64,000 nt of DNA, from contig NZ_LT627734.1 of NCBI RefSeq assembly GCF_900100865.1, positions 930,001-994,000 on the forward strand. The letters are read 5' to 3'. The notes under the pieces are model-generated. The model saw nothing but the letters and a program-made list of their open reading frames with translations. It ran no database searches and was not told where the DNA came from. A program made the translations under genes and the position numbers. The stretch's first letter is position 1, and every line of letters begins with the position of its first letter. This DNA comes from Candidatus Aquiluna sp. UB-MaderosW2red. GTDB taxonomy: Bacteria > Actinomycetota > Actinomycetes > Actinomycetales > Microbacteriaceae. Of the stretch, positions 35,596-44,888 are shown one piece after another.

Positions 35596-38145
35596 CTAAC
35601 TATCTACTTTTTGAGCATTTAGGCCTCGCTCGAGCCCCGCTAGGTTTTCTACCAAGATTCTTCTAAATGCAGGCTTGGCTTTTACCTCGGGTTTTTCGAT
35701 GAAAGCCCGGGTGGCATCCGCCAGGGCCTGATTCGCCAACCCAATTGGGTAGAGGTTGTTGAGAAGGTACGCGGCTATCTGGTAACTGCGGGAGTCCCAT
35801 ATTTCTTGGGCGGCATCCAGGTATTTTTGGATGTACGGTTCCAATAACTTTGGATCGTTCACCCTTCCGAATGCCATCGAAGCCGAGTTGATCAAGGTGT
35901 TTGAGTAATCCTCAGTGTCAACCAGAGTGGTCCAAGCGGCAGCCTTGGCTTCGGCACTTGGAATGCCAGCCTTTGCCGCAGCGGCGAATTTTTGGCCATT
36001 GGCGGTGTTGTCGCGCTCTAGCTCCGCATCAATTTGAGGCTGACCAAAACGACCCCCCACTACCAATCCGCTCAACAACTCCCAGCGAACATCTTGATCA
36101 ATGGCGAGCCCAGCTAGGGACCTTTCCCCATTCAGAAGAGACTCAACCCAGTCCAGTTGTGCATCGGTTCTTGCGAATTGAGGCACATACTTAGTGAACT
36201 GCAACTGGGCATCCGAACCGGCTTTTGCTACGTCCGCAAGCTTTATGAGCCCGCCTGCAATCAGTTCCAGGGTGGTATTTCTGCCATCTTGCGAGACATA
36301 CAGATTGCCGGTAGTCACAAGCTGGCGGAGCAGGGTGAGCATTGTGGTTGATTCGGTCTCCGAACCAATGTGATTTAGCACCAATTCGATGAAATCCCGC
36401 GCTGGCGCTTCACCGTCTCGGGTGGCATCCCATGCCGCGGTCCAAACCAGAGTTCTGGCCAGTGAATCTTTGATGCCAGACAGATTTGCCATTGCGACTT
36501 GCCTGGATTCCTCGTCCAGGCGAATCTTGGCGTAGGCGAGATCTAAGTCGTTGAGCAGAGCAAGGTCCGGTTTTCTGACACCAACCAGCTCCTTGATATC
36601 AGTTACTGGGCCATCAATGTCCACCTCCACCTGGTGGAAGCGATCCAGGGTCCCGTCTTTTAGCTCAAAGAACCCTATTGCCATGCGATGCGGCCTAATG
36701 GTCGGGTGCTCTTCGATAGCCGTCTGAGTGACCCTAAACGAGCTAACTAGGTTCTGAGAGTCGTATTCAATCTCCGGTTTCAGGGTGTTTACCCCCGCTG
36801 TTTCCAGCCAGAGTTTGGACCAAACTTTGAGGTCGCGACCGCTCTCTTTTTCAAGCTCTACTAATAGATCTGGTAGTTCGGTATTAGACCACTGGTGTTT
36901 TTTGAAATAGTTGGAAACGCCTTTCATGAATGGCTCTTGGCCGACCCAGGCGACCATTTGTTTCAGAACTGAAGCGCCTTTGGCGTAAGTTATGCCGTCG
37001 AAGTTCACCTGCACATCTTCTAAGTCGTTTATCTCCGCAACAATCGGGTGAGTGGAGGGGAGTTGATCTTGTCGATAAGCCCAGTTTTTCTCAAGGGACG
37101 CGAAGGTTGTCCAAGCCTCGGTCCACTCGGTCGCCTCGGCAGTGGCCAAGGTTGAGGCATACTCCGCAAAGGACTCGTTTAGCCAAAGATCGTTCCACCA
37201 GCGCATCGTTACTAGATCTCCAAACCACATGTGGGCTAGCTCGTGCAATATGGTGACAACCCGGCGCTCTTTGGTTGCATCGGTCACTGCCGAGCGAAAT
37301 ACGTAAGATTCGGTGAAGGTTACTGCCCCGGCATTTTCCATTGCCCCAGCATTGAAGTCTGGAACCCAAAGCTGGTCGTATTTCTCAAATGGATACGGAA
37401 CATCGAACAGCTCTTCGTAAAACTTGAAGCCCTGTTTGGTTTTTTCAAATATATATTCGGCATCCATGTGCTCAGCGAGACTCGAGCGACAAAAGACTCC
37501 CAGCGGAACCTGTAGCCCGCTGAGGGAGGTCAGCTCGTCCCGCCAGATTGAATATGGACCCGCGATAAGTGCAGTGATGTAGCTTGAAATTCTCGGAGTT
37601 GGTGCGAATTCCCAGAGGGCCTTTTCTTCACCAAGCAAAATGGGCTGCGGGGTGGGGGAGTTGGAAATCACTTGCCAGTTGGAGCTCGCTGTGATTTTGA
37701 ATTCGAAGTTGGCTTTGAGGTCGGGCTGTTCAAAAACAACAAACATTCTTCGCGAGTCGGGAACCTCAAACTGGGTGTAGAGATAAACCTCTTGGTCTAC
37801 TGGGTCAACAAAGCGGTGCAGCCCTTCGCCAGTGTTCGAGTACTTACCCAAGGCGGTTACAACCAAGGTGTTTTTGGATTGCAAGTTGGGTAGTTGAATT
37901 CGGTCTTTATCTGAATGGGTCTTTGGATCTAAAACTTTCCCATTGAGCTCGATTGATTGAATCGAGGCCATTTGGGCATCAATAAAGCTCTCGTATCCGA
38001 TGGTCTTGCTATCGAAGTGCACCGTGGTCTTGCTCTGAAAAGTCTTTTCATCAATCGTGACATCTAATTCAACTAGGTATTTATGGACGTGGATCTTGCT
38101 CGCACGTTCGGACGCTTCTTGACGGGTTAAATTTTCACCAGGCAT
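35596..38145 (-). CDS. pepN: Aminopeptidase N (M1 family)
   Basis: 849 residues from ATG 38145, which has GGAG five bases before it; the frame extends 57 codons further upstream without support. Zinc site HELAHMWFGDL with the second glutamate in LNESFAEY (about 299-322) and the exopeptidase motif GAMEN (about 265-269). Cytoplasmic, no signal peptide; trims N-terminal residues from peptides. The long C-terminal half is helical, with actinobacterial ERAP-like features. Confidence 0.95.
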   Translation of the reverse strand: MPGENLTRQEASERASKIHVHKYLVELDVTIDEKTFQSKTTVHFDSKTIGYESFIDAQMASIQSIELNGKVLDPKTHSDKDRIQLPNLQSKNTLVVTALGKYSNTGEGLHRFVDPVDQEVYLYTQFEVPDSRRMFVVFEQPDLKANFEFKITASSNWQVISNSPTPQPILLGEEKALWEFAPTPRISSYITALIAGPYSIWRDELTSLSGLQVPLGVFCRSSLAEHMDAEYIFEKTKQGFKFYEELFDVPYPFEKYDQLWVPDFNAGAMENAGAVTFTESYVFRSAVTDATKERRVVTILHELAHMWFGDLVTMRWWNDLWLNESFAEYASTLATAEATEWTEAWTTFASLEKNWAYRQDQLPSTHPIVAEINDLEDVQVNFDGITYAKGASVLKQMVAWVGQEPFMKGVSNYFKKHQWSNTELPDLLVELEKESGRDLKVWSKLWLETAGVNTLKPEIEYDSQNLVSSFRVTQTAIEEHPTIRPHRMAIGFFELKDGTLDRFHQVEVDIDGPVTDIKELVGVRKPDLALLNDLDLAYAKIRLDEESRQVAMANLSGIKDSLARTLVWTAAWDATRDGEAPARDFIELVLNHIGSETESTTMLTLLRQLVTTGNLYVSQDGRNTTLELIAGGLIKLADVAKAGSDAQLQFTKYVPQFARTDAQLDWVESLLNGERSLAGLAIDQDVRWELLSGLVVGGRFGQPQIDAELERDNTANGQKFAAAAKAGIPSAEAKAAAWTTLVDTEDYSNTLINSASMAFGRVNDPKLLEPYIQKYLDAAQEIWDSRSYQIAAYLLNNLYPIGLANQALADATRAFIEKPEVKAKPAFRRILVENLAGLERGLNAQKVDS

Positions 38146-38219
38146 TTTCACTCCATTAAGTGTTTGTGACAACCAGCCTAGAGGCAAATAACCAAGAGAA
38201 AGTTCCGAGATAATTGACC

Positions 38220-39395
38220 ATGCCACATCACTTCCTAGTCGCCAGCACCGACCTGCAAACTTCTGCGTTATTGGCGGAAATTGGTGCGGCTCTTTTGGCA
38301 CTGGGGGTGATCGCATTTATTGCTAGCCGATTGAAGTTTTCGGTGGTTCCACTTTATTTACTGATGGGTCTGGCACTGGGCGAAGGGGGGCTACTTCCAC
38401 TTTCTCTAAGTGAAGAGTTCATGACCACGGGAGCCCAAATCGGTGCAATCATGTTGCTTTTACTTTTAGGACTCGAATACAGCTCCTACGACCTCTCCAA
38501 GGCCTTTAAGGAACGCAAGTCTGCAGGTCTTGTAGATTTTCTGGCCAATGCGATCCCGGGTTTTGTCGTTGCGATACTTTTGGGCTGGGGCGTTGGGGCG
38601 GCAATGGCACTTGCAGGGATTACCTATGTATCTTCCTCGGGAATCGGCGCGCAGCTTATTAAAGAAATGGGCTTTCGGAGATCAGAGGTATCAAAGCGAG
38701 CTGTTGGCATACTGGTTTTTGAAGATCTCGCTCTGGCCCCTTACCTGCCGCTTCTAACCTCCGTGGTGCTAGGGGTCTCGGCAGTTAGTGGGCTAATTTC
38801 GGTTTCAATTGCTTTGGTTATTACCGGGTTGGTCATTTTGCTCAGTTTCAGGGGATCTTCAAAGCTAGTCAAGATCCTCGACCCGAATGTGCCGGGCGGG
38901 CTACTTCTAACGGTTTTTGGTGCAGCACTTTTGGCCGCGGGTTTAGCCGATCTGATTGGCTTTTCGGGCGTGGTGGCAGCCTTTTTGTTGGGGCTTTTAC
39001 TCACCGGGGAGATAGCCGAAACTGCCCGCGCGAAATTGGGTCCAATAAGAGACATCTTCGCGGCAATCTTCTTCTTGTTTTTTGGTATCTCAACCGACCC
39101 GGCCGATATTCCTGCGGTTCTGCCACTGGCCCTCTTGCTGTCAATTCTGGGGATTGCTGGAAAATACGTTGTGGGCTGGTGGGTCACTAGGGATATGAGC
39201 GATAAGTCGAGCGCGCTGAGAGTTACTGGGTTTTTGATTCCAAGGGGCGAGTTCTCAATGGTTATTGCAGCCCTTGCGGCCCCGATCGTGATCGGCTTTG
39301 AGCTTCAGGCTTTGACGCTGACTTATGTTCTGATTACCGCTTTCTGCGCGTCTTTGTTATTGCGATTTACACGTAGCAGCTTGGAACGAAAATAG
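38220..39395 (+). CDS. Kef-type cation:proton antiporter (CPA2)
   Basis: 391 residues from ATG 38220 (TTG at 38214 is possible). Around twelve helices with the CPA2 features LLLLGLEYSS, ITYVSSSGIGAQLIKEMGF and VFEDLALAPYLPLL, the last holding the conserved acidic pair of the exchange site. No C-terminal TrkA-N domain, so a short form without nucleotide gating. Exchanges K+ or Na+ for H+. Divergent from pepN across a 74-base gap. Confidence 0.88.
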   Translation: MPHHFLVASTDLQTSALLAEIGAALLALGVIAFIASRLKFSVVPLYLLMGLALGEGGLLPLSLSEEFMTTGAQIGAIMLLLLLGLEYSSYDLSKAFKERKSAGLVDFLANAIPGFVVAILLGWGVGAAMALAGITYVSSSGIGAQLIKEMGFRRSEVSKRAVGILVFEDLALAPYLPLLTSVVLGVSAVSGLISVSIALVITGLVILLSFRGSSKLVKILDPNVPGGLLLTVFGAALLAAGLADLIGFSGVVAAFLLGLLLTGEIAETARAKLGPIRDIFAAIFFLFFGISTDPADIPAVLPLALLLSILGIAGKYVVGWWVTRDMSDKSSALRVTGFLIPRGEFSMVIAALAAPIVIGFELQALTLTYVLITAFCASLLLRFTRSSLERK

Positions 39396-39474
39396 TTCAC
39401 AAACTAGTTCTAGGCTTTAGGAAAGTGCACCTTAAAAAAAGTAATCAGTTAGTTTTTTTCAAAGTTAGGAACAC

Positions 39475-39948
39475 ATGCGAATCCACATTGCAACTGACCA
39501 TGCCGGCATGGAGCTCAGCGCCTTTTTGGTGAAGGAGCTCTCATTATTGGGGCATGAAATGGTCGATCATGGCCCTACGGTTTATGACGCCCTCGATGAT
39601 TACCCAGGTTTTTGCATAGCCTGCGCTCAAGGGGTGGTTGGTGATCAACTCAAGGGTATTGAGGCCCTAGGTATTGTGCTTGGTGGTAGCGGAAACGGCG
39701 AGCAGATTGCTGCAAATAAAGTCGCCGGGGTTCGGGCGGCTCTAATTTGGAATCCGGAGACCGCGGCTTTGGCTAGGGATCATAACGATGCCAATGTCTG
39801 CGCCTTGGGGGCAAGGCAACACTCTCAGGCCGAGGTGCTTGAGTTGGTGAAGATTTTTATCGCGGCGGGTTTTTCTGATGAAGAGCGTCACGTGCGCCGA
39901 ATCGATAAAATCTCGCTGTTTGAACAAACCGGTTTGGTTAGTTACTAA
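39475..39948 (+). CDS. rpiB: Ribose-5-phosphate isomerase B
   Basis: 157 residues of the RpiB/LacAB fold: HIATDHAGMELSAFLVKEL at the N-terminus, VDHGP, and VLGGSGNGEQIAANKVAGVRAAL with the anion-binding loop. Interconverts ribose-5-phosphate and ribulose-5-phosphate in the pentose phosphate pathway. AGGA lies five bases before the ATG. Next gene starts 3 bases after the stop. Confidence 0.94.
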   Translation: MRIHIATDHAGMELSAFLVKELSLLGHEMVDHGPTVYDALDDYPGFCIACAQGVVGDQLKGIEALGIVLGGSGNGEQIAANKVAGVRAALIWNPETAALARDHNDANVCALGARQHSQAEVLELVKIFIAAGFSDEERHVRRIDKISLFEQTGLVSY

Positions 39949-39951
39949 TAA

Positions 39952-40734
39952 ATGCCCGAGGGTCACAGTGTTCGGCGGATAGCAAATCGATTTAATAAAG
40001 ACTTCAAGAATTCGCCAATAAAAATCACAAGCCCGCAGGGCAGATTCGTTGATTCAACTCTTATTTCGGGTCAAGAGCTGATTGAGGCTAACGCGCTTGG
40101 TAAGCAAATGTTTCTGCATTTTGAATCGGGAACAATCCGAATACACCTCGGGATATTTGGCAAGTGGAGTTTTTCCAAACTTGAAAAAGAGCCGGTAGGC
40201 CAAGTAAGAGCCCGTTTCCAGACTGAGGGCTTGATCGCTGACTTGCGTGGCCCAACCATTTGCGAGTTGATTGATCAGGCGGGTGTGCAAGCGGTGTACG
40301 ACCGATTGGGCCCGGATCCACTTTGGCCCGATGGAGATTTGAAGCAGCTAGCTCGATTTTTAGAGCGAGTCTCCAGGAGCAATTCAGCCATCGGGCAATT
40401 GCTGATGGATCAGAGCGTAATTGCTGGCATCGGCAATGTTTATCGGGCGGAGCTTTTGTTCCGAGCTGGACTAAGCCCCTTCACCAAGGGCAAGTCGGTT
40501 CCACAAGAGGTTTTGGTTGGCATCTGGAATGACGCAGTGGTTTTGATGGCGCTCGGCGTAAAAACAGGGTTGATGCTCACTCGTGACGGTTACCTCAGTG
40601 CGAAGGTACCTAGGTTCGAGCGTTACCAGGTTTATAAGCGTGAGGGGCTTGAATGTCGGCTGTGTTTCGGACCCGTAAGTATTGGGCTAATGCAGGCTAG
40701 AAAGCTTTACTGGTGCGCAAGATGCCAAAAATAA
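39952..40734 (+). CDS. Fpg/Nei-family DNA glycosylase/AP lyase
   Basis: 260 residues. N-terminal PEGHSVRRIA supplies the catalytic Pro2 and Glu3; GNVYRAELLFRAGLSP is the helix-two-turn-helix, and a C-terminal zinc finger has CRLC and CARC. The H after PEG and the finger sequence are closer to actinobacterial Nei2-like enzymes than to Fpg. Excises oxidised bases. The stop lies 2 bases before the 3' end of the convergent tRNA-Gly gene. Confidence 0.92.
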   Translation: MPEGHSVRRIANRFNKDFKNSPIKITSPQGRFVDSTLISGQELIEANALGKQMFLHFESGTIRIHLGIFGKWSFSKLEKEPVGQVRARFQTEGLIADLRGPTICELIDQAGVQAVYDRLGPDPLWPDGDLKQLARFLERVSRSNSAIGQLLMDQSVIAGIGNVYRAELLFRAGLSPFTKGKSVPQEVLVGIWNDAVVLMALGVKTGLMLTRDGYLSAKVPRFERYQVYKREGLECRLCFGPVSIGLMQARKLYWCARCQK

Positions 40735-40735
40735 T

Positions 40736-40809
40736 TGGAGCGAGTGACGGGAATCGAACCCGCACCATCAGTTTGGAAAACTGAGGCTCTACCATTGAGC
40801 TACACTCGC
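40736..40809 (-). tRNA. tRNA-Gly(TCC)
   Basis: 74 bases on the minus strand including an encoded CCA. Acceptor stem GCGAGTG/CACTCGC closes exactly, T-arm contains GGTTCGATTCC, and the anticodon stem TCAGT/ACTGA holds loop TTTCCAA with anticodon TCC. Reads GGA and GGG glycine codons. Divergent from tRNA-Pro. Confidence 0.96.
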
Positions 40810-40882
40810 GAATCACCGTTAGGTGTAACACCATTGTATGGGGTAGAGTTTCAGAGTTCTGCTCGGAAGTGCAGATCGGATC

Positions 40883-40959
40883 CGGGATGTAGCGCAGCTT
40901 GGTAGCGCATCTGTTTTGGGAACAGAGGGTCGCAGGTTCAAATCCTGTCATCCCGACCA
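40883..40959 (+). tRNA. tRNA-Pro(TGG)
   Basis: 77 bases including encoded CCA. Acceptor stem CGGGATG/CATCCCG with discriminator A, D-arm AGCGCAGCTTGGTAGCGC, anticodon stem TCTGT/ACAGA with loop TTTGGGA and anticodon TGG, T-arm GGTTCAAATCC. Ends 38 bases before the tig start. The 73 bases between the two tRNAs carry a dyad GGTGT-A-ACACC (40822-40832). Confidence 0.96.
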
Positions 40960-40997
40960 TTTGGTCGATCGAGTCCGTCAATCTCTTGGAGAAGTAG

Positions 40998-42260
40998 TTG
41001 AAAACCACTGTAGAAAAGCTAAACCCAACACGCGTCAAGCTCACCATTGAGGTGGATCAGGCAACCTTCAAGCCCGCCTTGGACGCCGCTTATAAAACGA
41101 TCTCCTCGCAGGTGAACATTCCTGGATTTCGTAAGGGAAATGTTCCGGCCAAGATCCTGGATCAGCGGGTTGGCAAGGACTCCATATTGGCTCAGGCGAT
41201 CAACGATGGGATGGACAGCTTCTACCGCGAAGCAATCCAATCTGAGAAGCTTCGCCCGCTGAGCACACCGCAGGCAGAGGTAAAAAGTGCACCGAGTGCC
41301 AGCGAACCAGACAAGGTTTTGATCATCGAGCTAGAGGTTGAGGTGCGCCCCGAGTTCAAGCTGCCAGAATATAAAGGGATGAAAATCAAGGTCGACACCG
41401 TAAAGGTGGCCAAGATGGACATCGAGACCGAGCTGGATGCGCTGCGCGCTCGCTTTGGCACTCTGGTAGATGTTGACCGCCCAGCAAAAATGGGCGATTT
41501 CACCACAATCGATCTAGCAGCCCAAATCGAGGGCAAGCAGATCGATAACGTGAAGGACATCTCTTACGAAATTGGTTCCGGTCAGCTTTTGGATGGTATC
41601 GATGAGGCATTAGACACACTTACCGCCGGCGAGACCACGACCTTCCGCTCCAAGCTGGTTGGCGGTGACGAGGCCGGTAAAGAAGCCGAGGTCACACTGA
41701 CTCTGACAGCTGTTCAGGAGCGCGAGCTGCCAAAGGCTGATGACGATTTTGCGCAGTTGGCCAGTGAGTTTGACACACTGGCAGAGCTAAAAGCCGACAT
41801 CGAGGCCGGCATCGAAAAGAGCATGGTGCAGAAGCAAATCCTGCAGGCTCGCGATCTAATCGTTGACGAACTTTTGCTCAAAGCGAAGATTCCACTATCC
41901 CAGGAGACAATTAGTCGCGAGGTTGAGAATCACTTAGCTGGGGAGGGTCGTGAAAAAGACGATGTCCACCGCAAAGAGGTGACCGAGGAGACTGAGAAGA
42001 ACTACCAGGTTCAGATTCTTTTGGATGCAGTTGCCGAGGCTGAAGAAGTCAAGGTAGAGGACCAAGAGCTAATCGAGTACCTAGCTTTCGCTTCTCGAAA
42101 CTACAACATGGAGCCAAACGATTTCATCAAGCAGGTTGCAAACGCCGGGCAAGTTCCGTCCTTTGTGGAAGAGCTATCGCGCCGCAAGGCAGTGGATGTA
42201 CTGGTGGGTCTTGCTGAAATTTCAGACTCCAAGGGCGCCAAGGTTTCAGTAACCGTCTAA
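40998..42260 (+). CDS. tig: Trigger factor (ribosome-associated chaperone/PPIase)
   Basis: 420 residues. N-terminal ribosome-binding domain with the signature GFRKGNVPAKIL (usual GFRxGKxP), middle FKBP-type PPIase domain (about 155-240, MGDFTTIDLAAQIEGK) and a helical C-terminal chaperone arm. Folds nascent chains at the exit tunnel. TTG start with GGAGAAG upstream, matching the conserved start at KTTVEKL. First in a cluster with clpP1, clpP2 and clpX, the common bacterial order. Confidence 0.96.
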   Translation: MKTTVEKLNPTRVKLTIEVDQATFKPALDAAYKTISSQVNIPGFRKGNVPAKILDQRVGKDSILAQAINDGMDSFYREAIQSEKLRPLSTPQAEVKSAPSASEPDKVLIIELEVEVRPEFKLPEYKGMKIKVDTVKVAKMDIETELDALRARFGTLVDVDRPAKMGDFTTIDLAAQIEGKQIDNVKDISYEIGSGQLLDGIDEALDTLTAGETTTFRSKLVGGDEAGKEAEVTLTLTAVQERELPKADDDFAQLASEFDTLAELKADIEAGIEKSMVQKQILQARDLIVDELLLKAKIPLSQETISREVENHLAGEGREKDDVHRKEVTEETEKNYQVQILLDAVAEAEEVKVEDQELIEYLAFASRNYNMEPNDFIKQVANAGQVPSFVEELSRRKAVDVLVGLAEISDSKGAKVSVTV

Positions 42261-42271
42261 CGCCTTAGGCG
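42261..42271. promoter_or_regulatory. ClgR-like box upstream of clpP1P2
   Basis: CGCCTTAGGCG followed by AAC, directly after the tig stop and 69 bases before the clpP1 ATG. It fits the CGC-N5-GCG core of the ClgR operator described in Corynebacterium and Streptomyces, where ClgR activates clpP1P2. One of the less conserved central positions differs. No clgR gene lies in this window. Confidence 0.5.
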
Positions 42272-42298
42272 AACAAGCGGGTCCAACTGGCCAATCGG

Positions 42299-42330
42299 TA
42301 GCTATCGTTTATCTTTAGATAGCTAAGGAG
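42299..42330 (+). promoter_or_regulatory. Hairpin abutting the clpP1 ribosome binding site
   Basis: TAGCTATC (42299-42306) pairs perfectly with GATAGCTA (42318-42325), whose last base begins the AAGGAG ribosome binding site of clpP1 (42325-42330). A nested alternative TATC/GATA pairing uses the same right arm. It could modulate clpP1 translation or be a regulator dyad. Confidence 0.4.
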
Positions 42331-42339
42331 TAGCTCTAA

Positions 42340-42921
42340 ATGGCAAACACACCCATGGAATTAAATGGCGTATTCGATCGCCTTTTGAAAGATCGCATTG
42401 TCTGGCTGGGCAGCGAAGTAAGAGATACCAACGCGAATGAAATTTGCGCAAAGATTCTTTTACTTGCCGCCGAGGATGCCGAAAAGGACATCTTTTTATA
42501 CATCAACTCCCCAGGCGGTTCGATTACTGCCGGTATGGCGATCTACGACACCATGCAGTACGTCCCCAATGACATAGTCACGGTAGGTATCGGGATGTGT
42601 GCATCGATGGGGCAGTTCTTGTTGTCATCAGGTGCCAAGGGCAAGCGCTACGCAACCCCAAACACTCGCGTGTTGCTTCACCAGCCCTCAGGTGGCTTCG
42701 GTGGAACCGCTGCCGACATTCAAACTCAAGCCGAACTAATTATGTCCATGAAGCGCCAGCTGGCAGCGATTACCGCTGACCAGACCGGCAAAACTGTGGA
42801 GGAGGTCATGCTCGATGGTGACCGCGACCGCTGGTTCACCGCTCAGGAAGCGTTGGAGTATGGCTTTATCGATCAGATTCAAGAGTATGCAAGCCGTTCA
42901 ACCGGTGTAGGAAAGGCCTAA
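42340..42921 (+). CDS. clpP1: ATP-dependent Clp protease proteolytic subunit 1
   Basis: 193-residue serine protease. Triad S89 ([11 protein letters not shown]), H114 (LLHQPSG) and D163 (DRDRWFT). Forms one ring of the mixed ClpP1P2 barrel typical of Actinobacteria and degrades proteins fed by ClpX or ClpC. AGGAG lies before the ATG. Two bases separate its stop from clpP2. Confidence 0.96.
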   Translation: MANTPMELNGVFDRLLKDRIVWLGSEVRDTNANEICAKILLLAAEDAEKDIFLYINSPGGSITAGMAIYDTMQYVPNDIVTVGIGMCASMGQFLLSSGAKGKRYATPNTRVLLHQPSGGFGGTAADIQTQAELIMSMKRQLAAITADQTGKTVEEVMLDGDRDRWFTAQEALEYGFIDQIQEYASRSTGVGKA

Positions 42922-42923
42922 TC

Positions 42924-43556
42924 ATGACAAGCTTTAATCCAGAATCAATGCCCCAAGCCCGCTATATTCTCCCTGAGTTTGAAGAGCGCACCTCCTACGG
43001 CATCAAGCGCCACAACCCTTACACCAAATTATTTGAAGATCGCATCGTGTTTTTGGGTGTTCAGGTAGATGACGCTTCGGCCGATGACATTATGGCGCAG
43101 CTATTGGTGCTTGAGTCTCAGGACCCGGACCGCGACATCACTTTGTACATCAACTCTCCAGGTGGTTCGTTTACGGCCTTGACTGCTATTTATGACACCA
43201 TGGAGTACATAAAGCCTCAGATTCAGACCGTCTGCTTGGGTCAAGCAGCTTCTGCAGCCGCTGTTTTGCTAGCTGCCGGTGCTCCCGGTAAGCGCTTAGC
43301 GCTTCCAAACGCAAGGTTGCTGATTCATCAGCCATCTTCCGGTGGAGGGGGCCAGGGGCAAGCTTCGGACATCGAGATTCAGGCTCGAGAAATTATGCGG
43401 ATGCGCGAATGGCTGGAGTTCACACTGGCCAAACACACTGGTCGCGATGAAGCCCAGGTTTCGAAGGACATCGATAGAGATAAAATCCTGACTTCGCAAG
43501 AGGCTCTGGAGTACGGCCTTATCGATCAAGTCTTGGCTTCACGCAAAAGCCACTAA
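42924..43556 (+). CDS. clpP2: ATP-dependent Clp protease proteolytic subunit 2
   Basis: 210 residues. Triad S110 ([11 protein letters not shown]), H135 (LLIHQPSS) and D186 (DIDRDKIL). The N-terminal extension of about 25 residues compared with ClpP1, probably in part a processed propeptide, is usual for actinobacterial ClpP2. A glycine-rich insert GGGGQGQ follows the histidine. Cotranscribed with clpP1. Confidence 0.96.
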   Translation: MTSFNPESMPQARYILPEFEERTSYGIKRHNPYTKLFEDRIVFLGVQVDDASADDIMAQLLVLESQDPDRDITLYINSPGGSFTALTAIYDTMEYIKPQIQTVCLGQAASAAAVLLAAGAPGKRLALPNARLLIHQPSSGGGGQGQASDIEIQAREIMRMREWLEFTLAKHTGRDEAQVSKDIDRDKILTSQEALEYGLIDQVLASRKSH

Positions 43557-43605
43557 AGCGGCAGGGAACATCTAATTTCCCTACTTTGGACTATAGGCTT
43601 TGAAG

Positions 43606-44880
43606 ATGACTTTGAGCGAAACCAGCGACCTTCTCAAGTGCAACTTCTGTGGCAAAAGTCAAAAGCAGGTGCGCAAGCTAATCGCCGGACCGACGGTCTA
43701 TATTTGTGATGAGTGCATCGAGTTATGCAACGAGATTATCGAAGAAGAGCTTGGCTCCAGTGCGGCCGAACCGATCGAATCAATCGAGCTGCCCAACCCC
43801 AAGGAGATAAAAGCATTCTTGGACGAATACGTGATAGGCCAAGATTCTGCGAAAAAGCAGCTGGCGGTTGCGGTCTATAACCATTACAAGCGAACCAGGG
43901 CGGCGGGAACTCTCACAAAAAAGGGTAAGAGTCACGACGATATTGAAATCGCAAAGTCGAATATCCTGATGATCGGGCCAACCGGCTGCGGCAAGACCTA
44001 CTTGGCCCAGACCCTGGCTAAACGATTGAATGTGCCATTCGCCGTTGCCGACGCCACGGCACTCACCGAGGCTGGATACGTAGGCGAAGATGTTGAGAAC
44101 ATCTTGTTGAAGCTTTTGCAGGCTGCCGATTATGACCCCAAACGAGCCGAGAGTGGAATCATATACATAGACGAGATCGACAAGATTTCACGCAAGTCCG
44201 AGAACCCTTCGATTACAAGGGATGTCTCTGGAGAAGGTGTCCAACAAGCCCTTTTGAAGATTCTCGAGGGCACCATCGCTTCGGTGCCTCCCCAGGGTGG
44301 ACGCAAGCACCCTCAGCAAGATTTCATTCAGATCGATACGACCAATGTTCTATTCATTGTGGCCGGTGCTTTCGCGGGCCTCGAGTCCATCGTGGGAGAG
44401 CGAACCGGCAAAAAAGGGATTGGCTTCGGGTCACCGCTGAAGGAAAAAACTGATTCGAACGATATTTTCAGGCAGGTATTGCCAGAGGATTTGCGGAAAT
44501 TCGGCCTAATTCCAGAGTTCATCGGTCGACTTCCAGTTGTAGCCACAGTGGAGCAACTCGATAAGCCCTCCCTGATAGCGATTTTGACCGAGCCCAAGAA
44601 CGCTCTAATCAAGCAGTATCAAAGAATGTTTGAGATTGATGGCTTTGAGTTGGAGTTCACACCTGAGGCAATTGCCCTCATTGCCGATCAAGCACTCGAG
44701 CGTGAAACCGGTGCCAGGGGCTTGAGGGCCATCCTTGAGGAAATTCTCGGTCCAGTAATGTTTGAGCTTCCCGGATCCGAAGAGCAGGGGCGGGTTGTGA
44801 TCACCGCCGACATCGTGATCAATAAAGTGCTGCCTGAGGTATTGCCTCTAGTAGAGCAGCTCAAAGACAAGACTGCCTAG
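43606..44880 (+). CDS. clpX: ATP-dependent Clp protease ATP-binding subunit ClpX
   Basis: 424 residues. N-terminal C4 zinc domain CNFC...CDEC (about 12-38), Walker A GPTGCGKT, pore loop GYVGED, Walker [16 protein letters not shown] loop and sensor-2 GARGLR. Hexameric unfoldase that feeds ClpP. ATG at 43606 is used; the TTG six bases upstream is an alternative. Its stop is close to, or coupled with, the start of the BenE-like gene. Confidence 0.97.
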   Translation: MTLSETSDLLKCNFCGKSQKQVRKLIAGPTVYICDECIELCNEIIEEELGSSAAEPIESIELPNPKEIKAFLDEYVIGQDSAKKQLAVAVYNHYKRTRAAGTLTKKGKSHDDIEIAKSNILMIGPTGCGKTYLAQTLAKRLNVPFAVADATALTEAGYVGEDVENILLKLLQAADYDPKRAESGIIYIDEIDKISRKSENPSITRDVSGEGVQQALLKILEGTIASVPPQGGRKHPQQDFIQIDTTNVLFIVAGAFAGLESIVGERTGKKGIGFGSPLKEKTDSNDIFRQVLPEDLRKFGLIPEFIGRLPVVATVEQLDKPSLIAILTEPKNALIKQYQRMFEIDGFELEFTPEAIALIADQALERETGARGLRAILEEILGPVMFELPGSEEQGRVVITADIVINKVLPEVLPLVEQLKDKTA

Positions 44881-44888
44881 GCAAGAAA

